Shown here one piece after another: positions 26,030 through 34,087 of a stretch of 63,843 nucleotides of DNA. Position numbers and translations under genes: made by a program. The notes under the pieces were generated by a model. That model was not told the DNA's origin. It searched no databases and saw only the letters and a list, made by a program, of their open reading frames with translations. The stretch spans positions 1 to 63,843 of the forward strand of contig CAYMNB010000012.1 in assembly GCA_964391725.1 (NCBI GenBank). Reading direction: 5' to 3'. Origin of the DNA: SpSt-1165 sp964391725 (lineage in GTDB: Bacteria; Chloroflexota; Anaerolineae; Anaerolineales; Anaerolineaceae). The first letter of the stretch is position 1; each line of letters starts with the position of its first letter.

Positions 26030-26180
26030 TAATGAGCATCTGCTCACCCAGCTAAGGATAACTTGCACCGCAAAAACGAATTTGCTATCATAGGCGAGGT
26101 CATTTGCCAGAAGGCATAGGCGTTTGGAAGACGCCAGACAAATTGGAACGAAAGAAATGAATCAACAGGAGAATTTACAA

Positions 26181-26264
26181 ATGAAGAGCAGCAAAGACAT
26201 CCGCCTAGAGAAGGCAATCGCAATCGCGAGTGTTGTCAACCAAAGCATGATTATTCGGCGCTGA
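26181..26264 (+). CDS. Putative 27-residue peptide, copy 2
   Basis: Same length as copy 1 and aligned without gaps: MKSSKDIRLEK against MKTTREIELEK, then IA-x-V-x-N in both. Eleven of 27 positions are identical and most others in the first half are conservative. It lacks the cysteines and ends QSMIIRR. AGGAG lies 8 bases before the ATG. The spacer between the copies (26030-26180) has a small hairpin GGCGT/ACGCC near 26127 and shares the phrase TTTGGAAGA with the stretch before copy 1, so the whole unit seems duplicated. A strong terminator follows 45 bases later. Confidence 0.55.
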   Translation: MKSSKDIRLEKAIAIASVVNQSMIIRR

Positions 26265-26308
26265 GGAATCGGGGCAAGGCCTCGATCATAATCAATCAAC
26301 CACAAAAC

Positions 26309-26345
26309 AAGGGGCTGACCCAAAAAGTCAGCCCCTTGTTCTTTT
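26309..26345. terminator. Bidirectional terminator between twin small genes and GH3
   Basis: AAGGGGCTGAC and complement form 11 bp around CCAAAAA; TTGTTCTTTTT follows on the plus strand and TTGTTTT on the minus strand, so it serves both the small genes and the GH3 gene. Confidence 0.88.
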
Positions 26346-26376
26346 TCCTTAATGACTCTACGGCAAGCAGGAACAA

Positions 26377-28536
26377 TCAGTCGATGGCAAAGGGCAGCCG
26401 CGCAGCAATGTGCCGGCTGGAGGTGCCCACCCACGCTTCAAACTGCCCGGGTTCTGCCCGCCAGGCATTTTCCTGGGTGTCAAAGAATTGCAGGTCCTGT
26501 GGTTGAATGGTCAATGTGATCGTTTTTGACTCACCCGCCGCCAGATGCACCTTTTGAAAACCCTTCAATTCTTTTTCAGGCCGGAACACAGAACTTTCGA
26601 CATCATGGATGTACAATTGCACCACCTCAGCCCCAGAGCGTTCGCCAGTGTTTGTCACCGTGACATCAACCTGCGCGACAGCATCGCCGACATCCCGGGT
26701 CAGTGCAACACCGCTGAGTGCGAATTGTGTATAGGTGAGGCCGAAACCGAAGGGGAACTGCGGTTCGATCTGCGCCGCGTCAAAGTGACGGTAACCAACT
26801 TCCAGCCCCTCTTCATAGGGCATTTGCCACACCTCACGTTTGGTGGGGTCGCCCTGTCCGACTGACACACGCTTCAGGCTGAAGCTGGTTGGGTCATCGA
26901 CGTAGTATTGCGTCGATGCAAAATCCTGCCAGCGTTTTGCCATGGTGAAAGGCAGTTTGCCTGTTGGCGCCGCCATACCAAGCACAACTTTGGCAACCGC
27001 AGTGCCGACGGTTTCACCAAGATACAGTGAATGCAGCACTGCCGGCACATGTTCGATCCAGGATTCAGTTTCCACCCCGCCGCCGACCGACAGCACAACC
27101 ACCGTGTTGGGGTTGAGCGCCGCTACCTTGCGGATGAGGACATCCTGTTTTTCGGGCAGTTCCCAGGCGCGGTCATAACATTCGGCCTCTTCCCAGGTTG
27201 TGAAACCCGCGCACAAAATGACGGCATCCGCCCCAGCGATTTGGGCTTTTTCATCCGCTGTCAGGCGGTGGTTGCGGTAGGGCACCAACTCAACCGTATA
27301 ATCTTCTGCCAGCAGGCCAAAGCCCGTCAGAATATCGATCTTTTCAGGCGTATTGATAAAGCTGGAACCGCCGCCGCCGCTGGTGGTGTCGCGCGCAGTG
27401 CGCCCCATGATAACCAGGCGTTTGGCTTTTTCAGGCGTCAGTGGCAGCAGGTCGTTCTCATTTTTCAGCAGCACCATGCCTTCCATCGCTGCTTTTTCTG
27501 CCAGCGCCACATGCTCCGGGGTGTGAACAGCAGCCTCAGGGTCCACCTGCGGTGAGTCGTAGACACCACCGTTGAACAACGCCGTCAACAAGCGTGTCAG
27601 CGGCGCATCGATGTCTTTTTCGGTCAACTCGCCATCCTGCAACAGCGGGATGACCTTTTCGGTGTTGATCCATTTGCCGGACGGCATTTCCAGATCCAGT
27701 CCGTTCTTAATCGGTCCCATTGTCGAATACAGACTGATCCAGTCTGAGATGACAAAACCTTCATAACCCCATTCCTCGCGCAGGATCTCGGTCAACAGGT
27801 GACGGTTTTCGCTGGCGTAGGTGCCGTTGATCAGGTTATAAGCGCTCATCAGGCCTTTCGTACCGCCCTCCTGCACCGCCATTCGAAACGCTGGCAGGTA
27901 AATTTCCCGTAAGGTGCGTTCATCCACCACAGAATCGGTCTTGTGACGGTCATAATCAGAGTTGTTGCAGGCAAAATGTTTCACCGTAGTGATAACACCC
28001 TTGGATTGCGCCCCGCGGATATAGGCAGACGCAATCTTGCCCGCCAGGAAGGGGTCTTCGCCCATGTATTCAAAGTTGCGGCCGCAGGTAGGCACACGGT
28101 AAATGTTGATGCCAGGCCCCAGCAGGATCTTCACACCCTTGGCGCGGTATTCTTCGGCAATCGCCGCGCCAACTTCTTCGATCAGCGCCGTGTTCCACGA
28201 GGCAGCCAGCGCCAGACCCGCCGGAAATGCTGTGCCGCCGCCAAAACAGCGTACACCTGAGGTAGCATCGCTGCACCACACACTGGGCAAGCCCAGGCGC
28301 GGGATAGCACGGATACCCATCCATTTGTAACCGCCCAACATGCTGATCTTCTCATCGAGGGTCAACCGTTCGATGATATTTTGAACGCGCTCTGCCACAG
28401 GTGTATCGCTGTCTGGCAGCCCCTGAAAATCAATGTCTTCGACTTGCGCCGGCTCCATCTCAAAATCGGAGACAGACAGGGAAATCTCACCGGTCATCAT
28501 TTTATAAAGGAATTTCTTACCTGCTTTTGCGAACAT
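26377..28536 (-). CDS. Glycoside hydrolase family 3 beta-glucosidase
   Basis: 719 residues. Family 3 barrel with VKHFACNNSDYDRH (about 185-198) and the nucleophile D265 in VISDW; the C-terminal alpha/beta sandwich (VVVLSVGGGVETESW) and a fibronectin-III-like domain (VTVTNTGERSGAEVVQLYI) complete the usual layout. It cleaves terminal beta-linked glucose or related sugars from oligosaccharides. No signal peptide is visible, so it acts inside the cell on imported sugars. AAGGAGG 5 bases before the ATG at 28536 fixes the start; the frame stays open upstream but without support. PadR gene 80 bases upstream on the same strand. Confidence 0.94.
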   Translation of the reverse strand: MFAKAGKKFLYKMMTGEISLSVSDFEMEPAQVEDIDFQGLPDSDTPVAERVQNIIERLTLDEKISMLGGYKWMGIRAIPRLGLPSVWCSDATSGVRCFGGGTAFPAGLALAASWNTALIEEVGAAIAEEYRAKGVKILLGPGINIYRVPTCGRNFEYMGEDPFLAGKIASAYIRGAQSKGVITTVKHFACNNSDYDRHKTDSVVDERTLREIYLPAFRMAVQEGGTKGLMSAYNLINGTYASENRHLLTEILREEWGYEGFVISDWISLYSTMGPIKNGLDLEMPSGKWINTEKVIPLLQDGELTEKDIDAPLTRLLTALFNGGVYDSPQVDPEAAVHTPEHVALAEKAAMEGMVLLKNENDLLPLTPEKAKRLVIMGRTARDTTSGGGGSSFINTPEKIDILTGFGLLAEDYTVELVPYRNHRLTADEKAQIAGADAVILCAGFTTWEEAECYDRAWELPEKQDVLIRKVAALNPNTVVVLSVGGGVETESWIEHVPAVLHSLYLGETVGTAVAKVVLGMAAPTGKLPFTMAKRWQDFASTQYYVDDPTSFSLKRVSVGQGDPTKREVWQMPYEEGLEVGYRHFDAAQIEPQFPFGFGLTYTQFALSGVALTRDVGDAVAQVDVTVTNTGERSGAEVVQLYIHDVESSVFRPEKELKGFQKVHLAAGESKTITLTIQPQDLQFFDTQENAWRAEPGQFEAWVGTSSRHIAARLPFAID

Positions 28537-28616
28537 ATTCGCCTCCTTACGGGATAGTGAAAGGTACTTGTTTAATTGTAACCGATGGCAGACAGACCCT
28601 GCCATGGTTTTTCTTT

Positions 28617-29153
28617 TTAACCGCCTGGAAATTGTTTTTTCAAAGCCCCCAGCCATTGCAATTCCGTCCGCAGGTGCAGGCGTTGGTGCTCGATGATGCT
28701 GCCAATAATCGCCGGATTCATGTCCGCTGATGGGGCTGGCAGTTGACAGTTGTCCAACGAAACAAGACGCACCTCGATGGTTGCCATGCGCTCCTGCAAG
28801 GCATCTACGATCTCGGCACTCGACAGAAACGACTGGAAAAAGAGAGCAACATCAAAATCAAAACGGATTGTTTCGACCGCCTGCCACTGTTCACGCAAGA
28901 GGGAATGGAATTCAATCTCTCCCGCTGTTGAGATCTGGTAGATAGTGCGTGCGGGGCGGCTGCCACTCTGTTCGGTGGTAACTTTTTCAACCAGCCCTTC
29001 CTTCGCCAGTTGATTGAGCGCAAAATAAATGGAGCCGAAGGCGATCGGCGCACAGCCCGCCCATTGCTCCTCAATTGCCTGCTTTATCTCGTATCCGTGC
29101 ATGGGCTGGTCCTGCAGCAAGCCCAAAATGGCCAATCTGGTAGACAAATCCAC
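28617..29153 (-). CDS. PadR family transcriptional regulator
   Basis: 178 residues. N-terminal winged helix (LAILGLLQDQPMHGYEIKQAIEEQWAG, FGSIYFALNQLAKEGLVEK) is the PadR pattern, followed by a helical dimerisation part of the Vir_act_alpha_C type. PadR proteins repress nearby genes and often respond to phenolics or drugs. GTG start at 29153 with TATAAT 6 bases before it, so probably leaderless. The same-strand GH3 gene downstream may be its target. The AT-rich stretch around 29160-29190, with TGTATATATTGTA, is a candidate operator. Confidence 0.9.
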   Translation of the reverse strand: MDLSTRLAILGLLQDQPMHGYEIKQAIEEQWAGCAPIAFGSIYFALNQLAKEGLVEKVTTEQSGSRPARTIYQISTAGEIEFHSLLREQWQAVETIRFDFDVALFFQSFLSSAEIVDALQERMATIEVRLVSLDNCQLPAPSADMNPAIIGSIIEHQRLHLRTELQWLGALKKQFPGG

Positions 29154-29223
29154 ACCTCAATTATATTCTAACTTGTATATATTGTAACACTTTTACGCTA
29201 CTGCTTTTAACACAAAGCAGATT

Positions 29224-29277
29224 TCATTTTGACCAGGTTCTTACAGACAGGCGTTTTAATAAACGTAATGAACGCAT
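29224..29277 (-). CDS. Possible 17-residue basic leader peptide upstream of padR
   Basis: A short frame MRSLRLLKRLSVRTWSK with a strong AAGGAGG 10 bases before the ATG. It ends 70 bases before the PadR start. The strength of the ribosome-binding site, stronger than that of most real genes here, is the only evidence; the composition (6 Arg/Lys of 17) is unusual. It could be a leader peptide for padR or chance. Confidence 0.3.
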   Translation of the reverse strand: MRSLRLLKRLSVRTWSK

Positions 29278-29357
29278 GCGATTGAAACCTCCTTATCGAT
29301 ACACCTCACGCCCTGCTCTGACACGGGTTGAACAGGGCATGAGCAAAGAAACAGAAC

Positions 29358-29393
29358 AGATGACTGCACGGGAGAAGCAGTCATCTTTTCTTT
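29358..29393 (+). terminator. Plus-strand terminator with no upstream plus-strand gene
   Basis: AGATGACTGC and complement form 10 bp with a 9-base loop, followed by TTTCTTT. No plus-strand protein gene precedes it; 29190-29357 holds further inverted pairs (GCGTT/AACGC, GCCCTG/CAGGGC), so a small RNA on the plus strand is possible. Confidence 0.55.
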
Positions 29394-29473
29394 AAGTAAT
29401 GATTTAATCAAAGGCTGACGATATCTTTTGTGATGATGCTATAATGAAGCCAATAAAGAAGTTGGCAACCACG

Positions 29474-30832
29474 ATGGGATGCAATGCCATGCAGTTCTTG
29501 AAACCGCAACAATCCAACATTCTGAATTATCCTCATCATTCCTTCTCGTTGAAATTCAAAGACAGTGAACTCGAAAGCGCTTACCGGCGCAGTCTGTACG
29601 CTGAAAATGTGAAACAGATACGGGTGGTGTTTTTGCTGTTTGCTATCCTGTATGCCGGCTTTGGCTGGTTAGATGCGCAACTCGAAGTCAGTTACCTATC
29701 AGAGTTCTTTGTCATCCGCTACGCCATCGTAGTGCCCACCCTGTTGCTGGTATTCGGGCTGACTTTCTGGGAAAAAATCTTTTTTGAATGGCAGCAGGTG
29801 CTGCTGTCGTTCGCTTTTGTGATCAGCGGCGTCGGCATCAGCATGATGCTGATCTTCGAGCCATTAAACCTGGCGTATTATGGTGGCTTGTTCATGGTGC
29901 TCTATTCCGGTTTCTTCCTCATCCGCCTTGATTTTTATTTAGGCACGATTGGCGGCGCGCTCATTTTTTTCACCTTCTTTGTGGGAACCCTGCTGTCGCA
30001 CGGCATCACTGATTTACAGATCCAATCAATGATCATGTTCTACGCTATATCGGTTCTCATCGGTATGGTTGGTTCCTACTTCATTGATTATTACACGCGC
30101 CGCAACTATCTGCTGAATCACCAGGTCGAAGAAGACAAAAAAAGCCTCGAGCACCGCGTTCACAAGCAAGTGGACGAGATCACCCAGGCACAGAACGCCA
30201 CCATCTTTGCGCTGGCGAAACTGGCAGAGTCTCGTGACACCGATACCGGGGAGCACGTTGCCCGCGTGGGCCAATATTGCCGCATCGTGGCAGAAGGGCT
30301 TGACCTCTCTGCCGATGACCAGATGCAAATGCCGCGTCACCGCTTTATCAACATCGTCAGCGCTGCCAGTTACTTGCATGACATCGGCAAAGTAGGCATT
30401 GAGGACAGCATCCTTAACAAACCGGATACCCTCAATGACAAGGAATTCAACATCATTAAGACCCATACCCTGATCGGTTACCGCACCTTGCAAGTAGTGC
30501 GTGAAAAGAATCCCGAAAACCAGTTCATTCAGATGGGCGCGGAGATCGTGCGTTCGCACCACGAACGCTGGGATGGCAGGGGCTATCCCGATGGGCTGGC
30601 TGGCAGAGAAATCCCCCTGGCGGCGCGGGTGATGGCGGTGGTAGACGCCTATGACGCCATGCGATCACGCCGCCCTTACAAGCAACCTATCCCTCATGAT
30701 GAAGCCGTGCGCCAGATCGTGCAGCAAAGCGGCACCCACTTCGACCCGATGGTGGTACATGCCTTTCTCACCCAGGTTGACCAGTTGGAAGAATTGAGTG
30801 AAACCTACCAGACCCATCATCTCACCATCTAA
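29474..30832 (+). CDS. Membrane-bound HD-GYP domain protein, probable cyclic-di-GMP phosphodiesterase
   Basis: About 452 residues. Six hydrophobic segments in the first 190 residues, a short coiled coil, then an HD-GYP domain: YLHDIGKVGI supplies the HD pair, RSHHERWDGRGYPDGLAG the HHE and GYP motifs. HD-GYP enzymes hydrolyse cyclic-di-GMP or related dinucleotides. The longest frame starts at 29444, but that ATG overlaps a TATAAT at 29440-29445 and could not be on the transcript if that is the -10 box, so I chose the next in-frame ATG (29489 is also possible). Two terminators separate it from the next gene. Confidence 0.9.
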   Translation: MGCNAMQFLKPQQSNILNYPHHSFSLKFKDSELESAYRRSLYAENVKQIRVVFLLFAILYAGFGWLDAQLEVSYLSEFFVIRYAIVVPTLLLVFGLTFWEKIFFEWQQVLLSFAFVISGVGISMMLIFEPLNLAYYGGLFMVLYSGFFLIRLDFYLGTIGGALIFFTFFVGTLLSHGITDLQIQSMIMFYAISVLIGMVGSYFIDYYTRRNYLLNHQVEEDKKSLEHRVHKQVDEITQAQNATIFALAKLAESRDTDTGEHVARVGQYCRIVAEGLDLSADDQMQMPRHRFINIVSAASYLHDIGKVGIEDSILNKPDTLNDKEFNIIKTHTLIGYRTLQVVREKNPENQFIQMGAEIVRSHHERWDGRGYPDGLAGREIPLAARVMAVVDAYDAMRSRRPYKQPIPHDEAVRQIVQQSGTHFDPMVVHAFLTQVDQLEELSETYQTHHLTI

Positions 30833-30837
30833 ACCGC

Positions 30838-30869
30838 CGAAACTGTGATTATTCACAGTTTCGTTTTTT
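30838..30869 (+). terminator. Terminator of the HD-GYP gene
   Basis: CGAAACTGTGA and complement, a perfect 11-bp stem with a 4-base loop, then TTTTTT. Confidence 0.92.
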
Positions 30870-30950
30870 GCCATGCACTGATACACTAAAAGTGTTCACA
30901 AGATAAAAGTTCCGACCTGATAGGGCGGACGGGTTGGAGGGGTAAGGAAT

Positions 30951-30988
30951 GAGCAGGAGGTTGACCATTAACCTCCTGCTCGTTAATT
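30951..30988 (+). terminator. Second terminator before the histidine kinase gene
   Basis: GAGCAGGAGGTT and complement form 12 bp with a 7-base loop; GTTAATTTTT follows, and the histidine kinase promoter begins just after. Confidence 0.75.
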
Positions 30989-31057
30989 TTTGGTTGAGAT
31001 ATAATGAAACCGATTCTGTTATCACCATTGAAAATTCCTAACAAATTTCACCATACT

Positions 31058-33460
31058 ATGAAATCATTCACCAGATTGGTTCGCATTGTTGCTGTCGGAT
31101 TGTTTCTCTCCGCCATCCTGCTCCTGGGATTAACCCTGCTGGAATTCAGCCGTACTCCCAACCTGGGCATCGACATCGATTTCGGCAGCGGCACCATCCT
31201 GCAAGTGTTCATCACCAATCCCAATGCTGAAGTGTTCTCCTATGAAGATCAGATCATCTCTGTGGATGGCATCGCCATTGATCAACTTTCTTATGACTAT
31301 TTTATTGACCAGCAGCGTTTGTTTGTGTTTGAACTAAGGCAACCAGATGGCACGAGGCGATATGAAATAGTATCTGTGTCACCCACAAGCTCTTTGCTCT
31401 GGGCTGAGATGATGATCATACCAGCGATGGGAGCCATCCCGGCTTTCCTTGCAATGCTGCTGACATTTCTTAAGCCACCGAAAAAATCTACCCTCTTTTT
31501 AATGGCTTTTCTTTATTTTATAGGACTGGGACTCATCACTGGCAATCTATCCCGGACTGATGAGGGGTTTTCGATTGTTTTCTATGCAAGTGCCATTTTT
31601 GCTGTCTGGAGCATCGTGGAATTTCATTGGTGCCATTTTGAGACGCCGCCGCCTGAGTCAATCAAATGGTTTTTCCGCCTGGTCCAGCCAATCATTTTAT
31701 TCACCGTGATCCTGGCGACGAAAGGATACCTCCCCTACATTGAGCAGCGCCTACTCCAAATTTATGTCATTGACATCATCTTCGGTTTCCTTTTTGTGGT
31801 TGGCCTTTTTTGGGGCCAGGCGATAGAAAATACCTTTCATCGAGGCATCTTTCGAATCATGTTCCTCAGCATCGTAGTGTCATTCATGCCAGCAATCCTA
31901 TTCCTTTATCTGCCTTTGTTACAGAATCAACCCATGGCAGTACCTGCCATAATTGCCACTGCCCCCGTTTTAATTCTACCGATAAATTATTTTTTATTGT
32001 TCCTGCAGCATAAGAATTGGATAAAATTATCCATTGGCATCCTCATCGGTGTTACCGCCTTCATGCTGTTGCATCTGGTCGTGCGCCTGATTTATTTATT
32101 TATCCCCGAAACGCTGGAAGGCTATCGCTTGCTGTCCAGTGACTGGGTTCACTACCTGATCTCAATCTTATCAATGCTGACCTATCTGGCGCTGTTTCAT
32201 ACCGTCCACAAAATCACCCTGCTCATCATCTACGGCAACGTGCGCCATAGCACCCAAAAGATTCAACAAACCGGGCAGGCTGTTCTTCAGCAGAACGACA
32301 TTGATGCCGCCCTGCTGCGTTTGGGCCAGGTCTTTCTGGAGGAATTCTATCGCTTCCGCTACCTGAATATATGTCTGGTCAACGGTACAATATTGCAGTA
32401 TGACGAAAACTACCAGCTTGACCTGATCAAATTTGACCCCGATACGATAGAATCATTGATACAAGCCCTGGCCCAGGGGCACGAACAAGCCGATCGACAA
32501 TCCCTGACAGATCGCATGGTGTCAATCGATCAGATGCAACCATATCTGAGTCAATTTCCGAAAATTTTCGGCGACAAACCACAATACTGCTACCTGCTCC
32601 TGGGAACGCAGGACGCAATTGGTTTCATTGCTGCCGGAGAAAGGCGCGGGGGCGAACCCTTTGATCTGATGGAAACCCGCCAGCTGGTGTTGCTGCTGAA
32701 CCAATTTCAAATTCTCATCGAAAATATCCTTTTGCTGGAAACCGTGCAGAACACCTCGCAGCAAATGCGCCTGTCGGGCCAGCGCATGCTGCAAATGCGT
32801 GAGAACGAGCGCAAACGCATCGCGCGCGACATGCATGACAACATCATTCAAGCCATTACCGGCTTTCGTTACCAGCTCAACGAACTGTATGACGCCGACC
32901 TGCTGGCAATTTCAGACGAAGAAGCCGACGATCTGCAGCACAGCTTGATGACCATCACCCAGGATATCCGTGATATCTGCTTCAACCTGCGCCCGCCGGC
33001 GCTGGATGCCACCGGCTTGCACTCCGCGGTGGTGTCCCTGGTCGAATCCTATCATGCCCGCGAGGCATTGATCATTGATGTACAGATCATCGGCGAAGAT
33101 ATCGTCAACCAGCTCTCAGATGAGATCGCCATCTGCCTGTACCGTGTGCTTCAAGAAACCCTCTTCAACGCTTATCAGCATGCCCGATCCAGGGAAGTGC
33201 TGGTGGTGCTGTCTGCCCAGGAAGATATCGTCCGTCTGGTGGTGAAAGACAGCGGGGTGGGATTCAGCGTGCCGGAACGGATCGACCAGTTGGTCAGCGG
33301 CGGTCATTTCGGCCTGCTGGGCGCCCAGGAATTTTTGGAAGTGGTCAATGGCGAATTTCGAGTATTCTCTGAACCGGGTAAAGGTGCTACAATCGAAGCA
33401 ATGATACCACTGGTGAGAGAGGTGGGGGAACATGGCGTATTCTATGATTATTGCCGATGA
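31058..33460 (+). CDS. NarL-type sensor histidine kinase with PDZ-like and multi-span sensor regions
   Basis: About 800 residues. An N-terminal anchor, then an external segment with a PDZ-like turn (YEDQIISVDGIAIDQLS), then 7-8 membrane segments, a GAF-like cytosolic segment, and a HisKA_3 dimerisation helix with the phosphate-accepting H in ARDMHDNIIQAITG, followed by HATPase_c (LFNAYQHAR, VKDSGVGF, GGHFGLLGAQEF). It should phosphorylate the LuxR-type regulator whose gene overlaps its 3' end by 29 bases. An upstream ATG at 31004 overlaps a TATAAT, so 31058 is preferred. Confidence 0.9.
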   Translation: MKSFTRLVRIVAVGLFLSAILLLGLTLLEFSRTPNLGIDIDFGSGTILQVFITNPNAEVFSYEDQIISVDGIAIDQLSYDYFIDQQRLFVFELRQPDGTRRYEIVSVSPTSSLLWAEMMIIPAMGAIPAFLAMLLTFLKPPKKSTLFLMAFLYFIGLGLITGNLSRTDEGFSIVFYASAIFAVWSIVEFHWCHFETPPPESIKWFFRLVQPIILFTVILATKGYLPYIEQRLLQIYVIDIIFGFLFVVGLFWGQAIENTFHRGIFRIMFLSIVVSFMPAILFLYLPLLQNQPMAVPAIIATAPVLILPINYFLLFLQHKNWIKLSIGILIGVTAFMLLHLVVRLIYLFIPETLEGYRLLSSDWVHYLISILSMLTYLALFHTVHKITLLIIYGNVRHSTQKIQQTGQAVLQQNDIDAALLRLGQVFLEEFYRFRYLNICLVNGTILQYDENYQLDLIKFDPDTIESLIQALAQGHEQADRQSLTDRMVSIDQMQPYLSQFPKIFGDKPQYCYLLLGTQDAIGFIAAGERRGGEPFDLMETRQLVLLLNQFQILIENILLLETVQNTSQQMRLSGQRMLQMRENERKRIARDMHDNIIQAITGFRYQLNELYDADLLAISDEEADDLQHSLMTITQDIRDICFNLRPPALDATGLHSAVVSLVESYHAREALIIDVQIIGEDIVNQLSDEIAICLYRVLQETLFNAYQHARSREVLVVLSAQEDIVRLVVKDSGVGFSVPERIDQLVSGGHFGLLGAQEFLEVVNGEFRVFSEPGKGATIEAMIPLVREVGEHGVFYDYCR

Positions 33461-34055
33461 CCATCCCATCGTAAGGGCAGGCATCGTCTCGGTATTTGAA
33501 CACCAACCAGAATTCAGCATTATCGGACAGGCATCCAACGGGCAGGAGCTGGCATATCTGTTGCGCGCCGGTTGCCCTGACCTGATCCTACTGGATGTCA
33601 AGATGCCTGGGCTCAAGATCACCGGTTTGATCTCCTTCATCCGCCTGAATTGCTCTGAAACCAAAATCCTGGTGCTTTCCGCCTATGATGACGCTGGCAT
33701 CATCAAAACCGTCATCGACCAGGGCGTGGATGCCTACATCCTGAAAGACGAGATGCAGGATGTCCTGGTGGAAGCCTGTGACCGTGTCATGACAGAAGAC
33801 ATCTGCTGGCTGAGTGAGCGCGTGGTCAATATTTACCAATCCGCTTCGCATCACTCTCCCACCGGCTCGTTGTTGAGCGAACGAGAATGGCATGTCATCG
33901 ACCTGCTGAAAAAGGGTTATTCCAACAAAGAAATTGCCGCTGAGTTGAACATCACCAAATCCACAGTTTCCTACCATGTCAGCAACGTACTCAGCAAACT
34001 ACACCTGACATCGCGGGTGGAGATCGTGCTGTGGGCTACGCGCCGTTCACGCTGA
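33432..34055 (+). CDS. LuxR/NarL family response regulator
   Basis: 207 residues. Receiver domain with DD (9-10), phosphorylation site D55 in LLDVKMPG and K105 in YILKDE; C-terminal HTH about 145-200 (LSEREWHVIDLLKKGYSNKEIAAELN, VSYHVSNVLSKLHL). It binds DNA once phosphorylated by the kinase encoded in the overlapping frame just before. GAGGTGGGGGAAC precedes the ATG inside the kinase gene. Targets are not evident in the window. Confidence 0.95.
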   Translation: MAYSMIIADDHPIVRAGIVSVFEHQPEFSIIGQASNGQELAYLLRAGCPDLILLDVKMPGLKITGLISFIRLNCSETKILVLSAYDDAGIIKTVIDQGVDAYILKDEMQDVLVEACDRVMTEDICWLSERVVNIYQSASHHSPTGSLLSEREWHVIDLLKKGYSNKEIAAELNITKSTVSYHVSNVLSKLHLTSRVEIVLWATRRSR

Positions 34056-34087
34056 ACGCGGTTTGCCCTTCACCAATCGCGGGCTAA

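Noticed and set aside
25801..26055. An 84-codon frame covering the leader and first twin gene
   Set aside because: No ribosome-binding site, different frame from the conserved 27-codon gene, runs through a structured leader.
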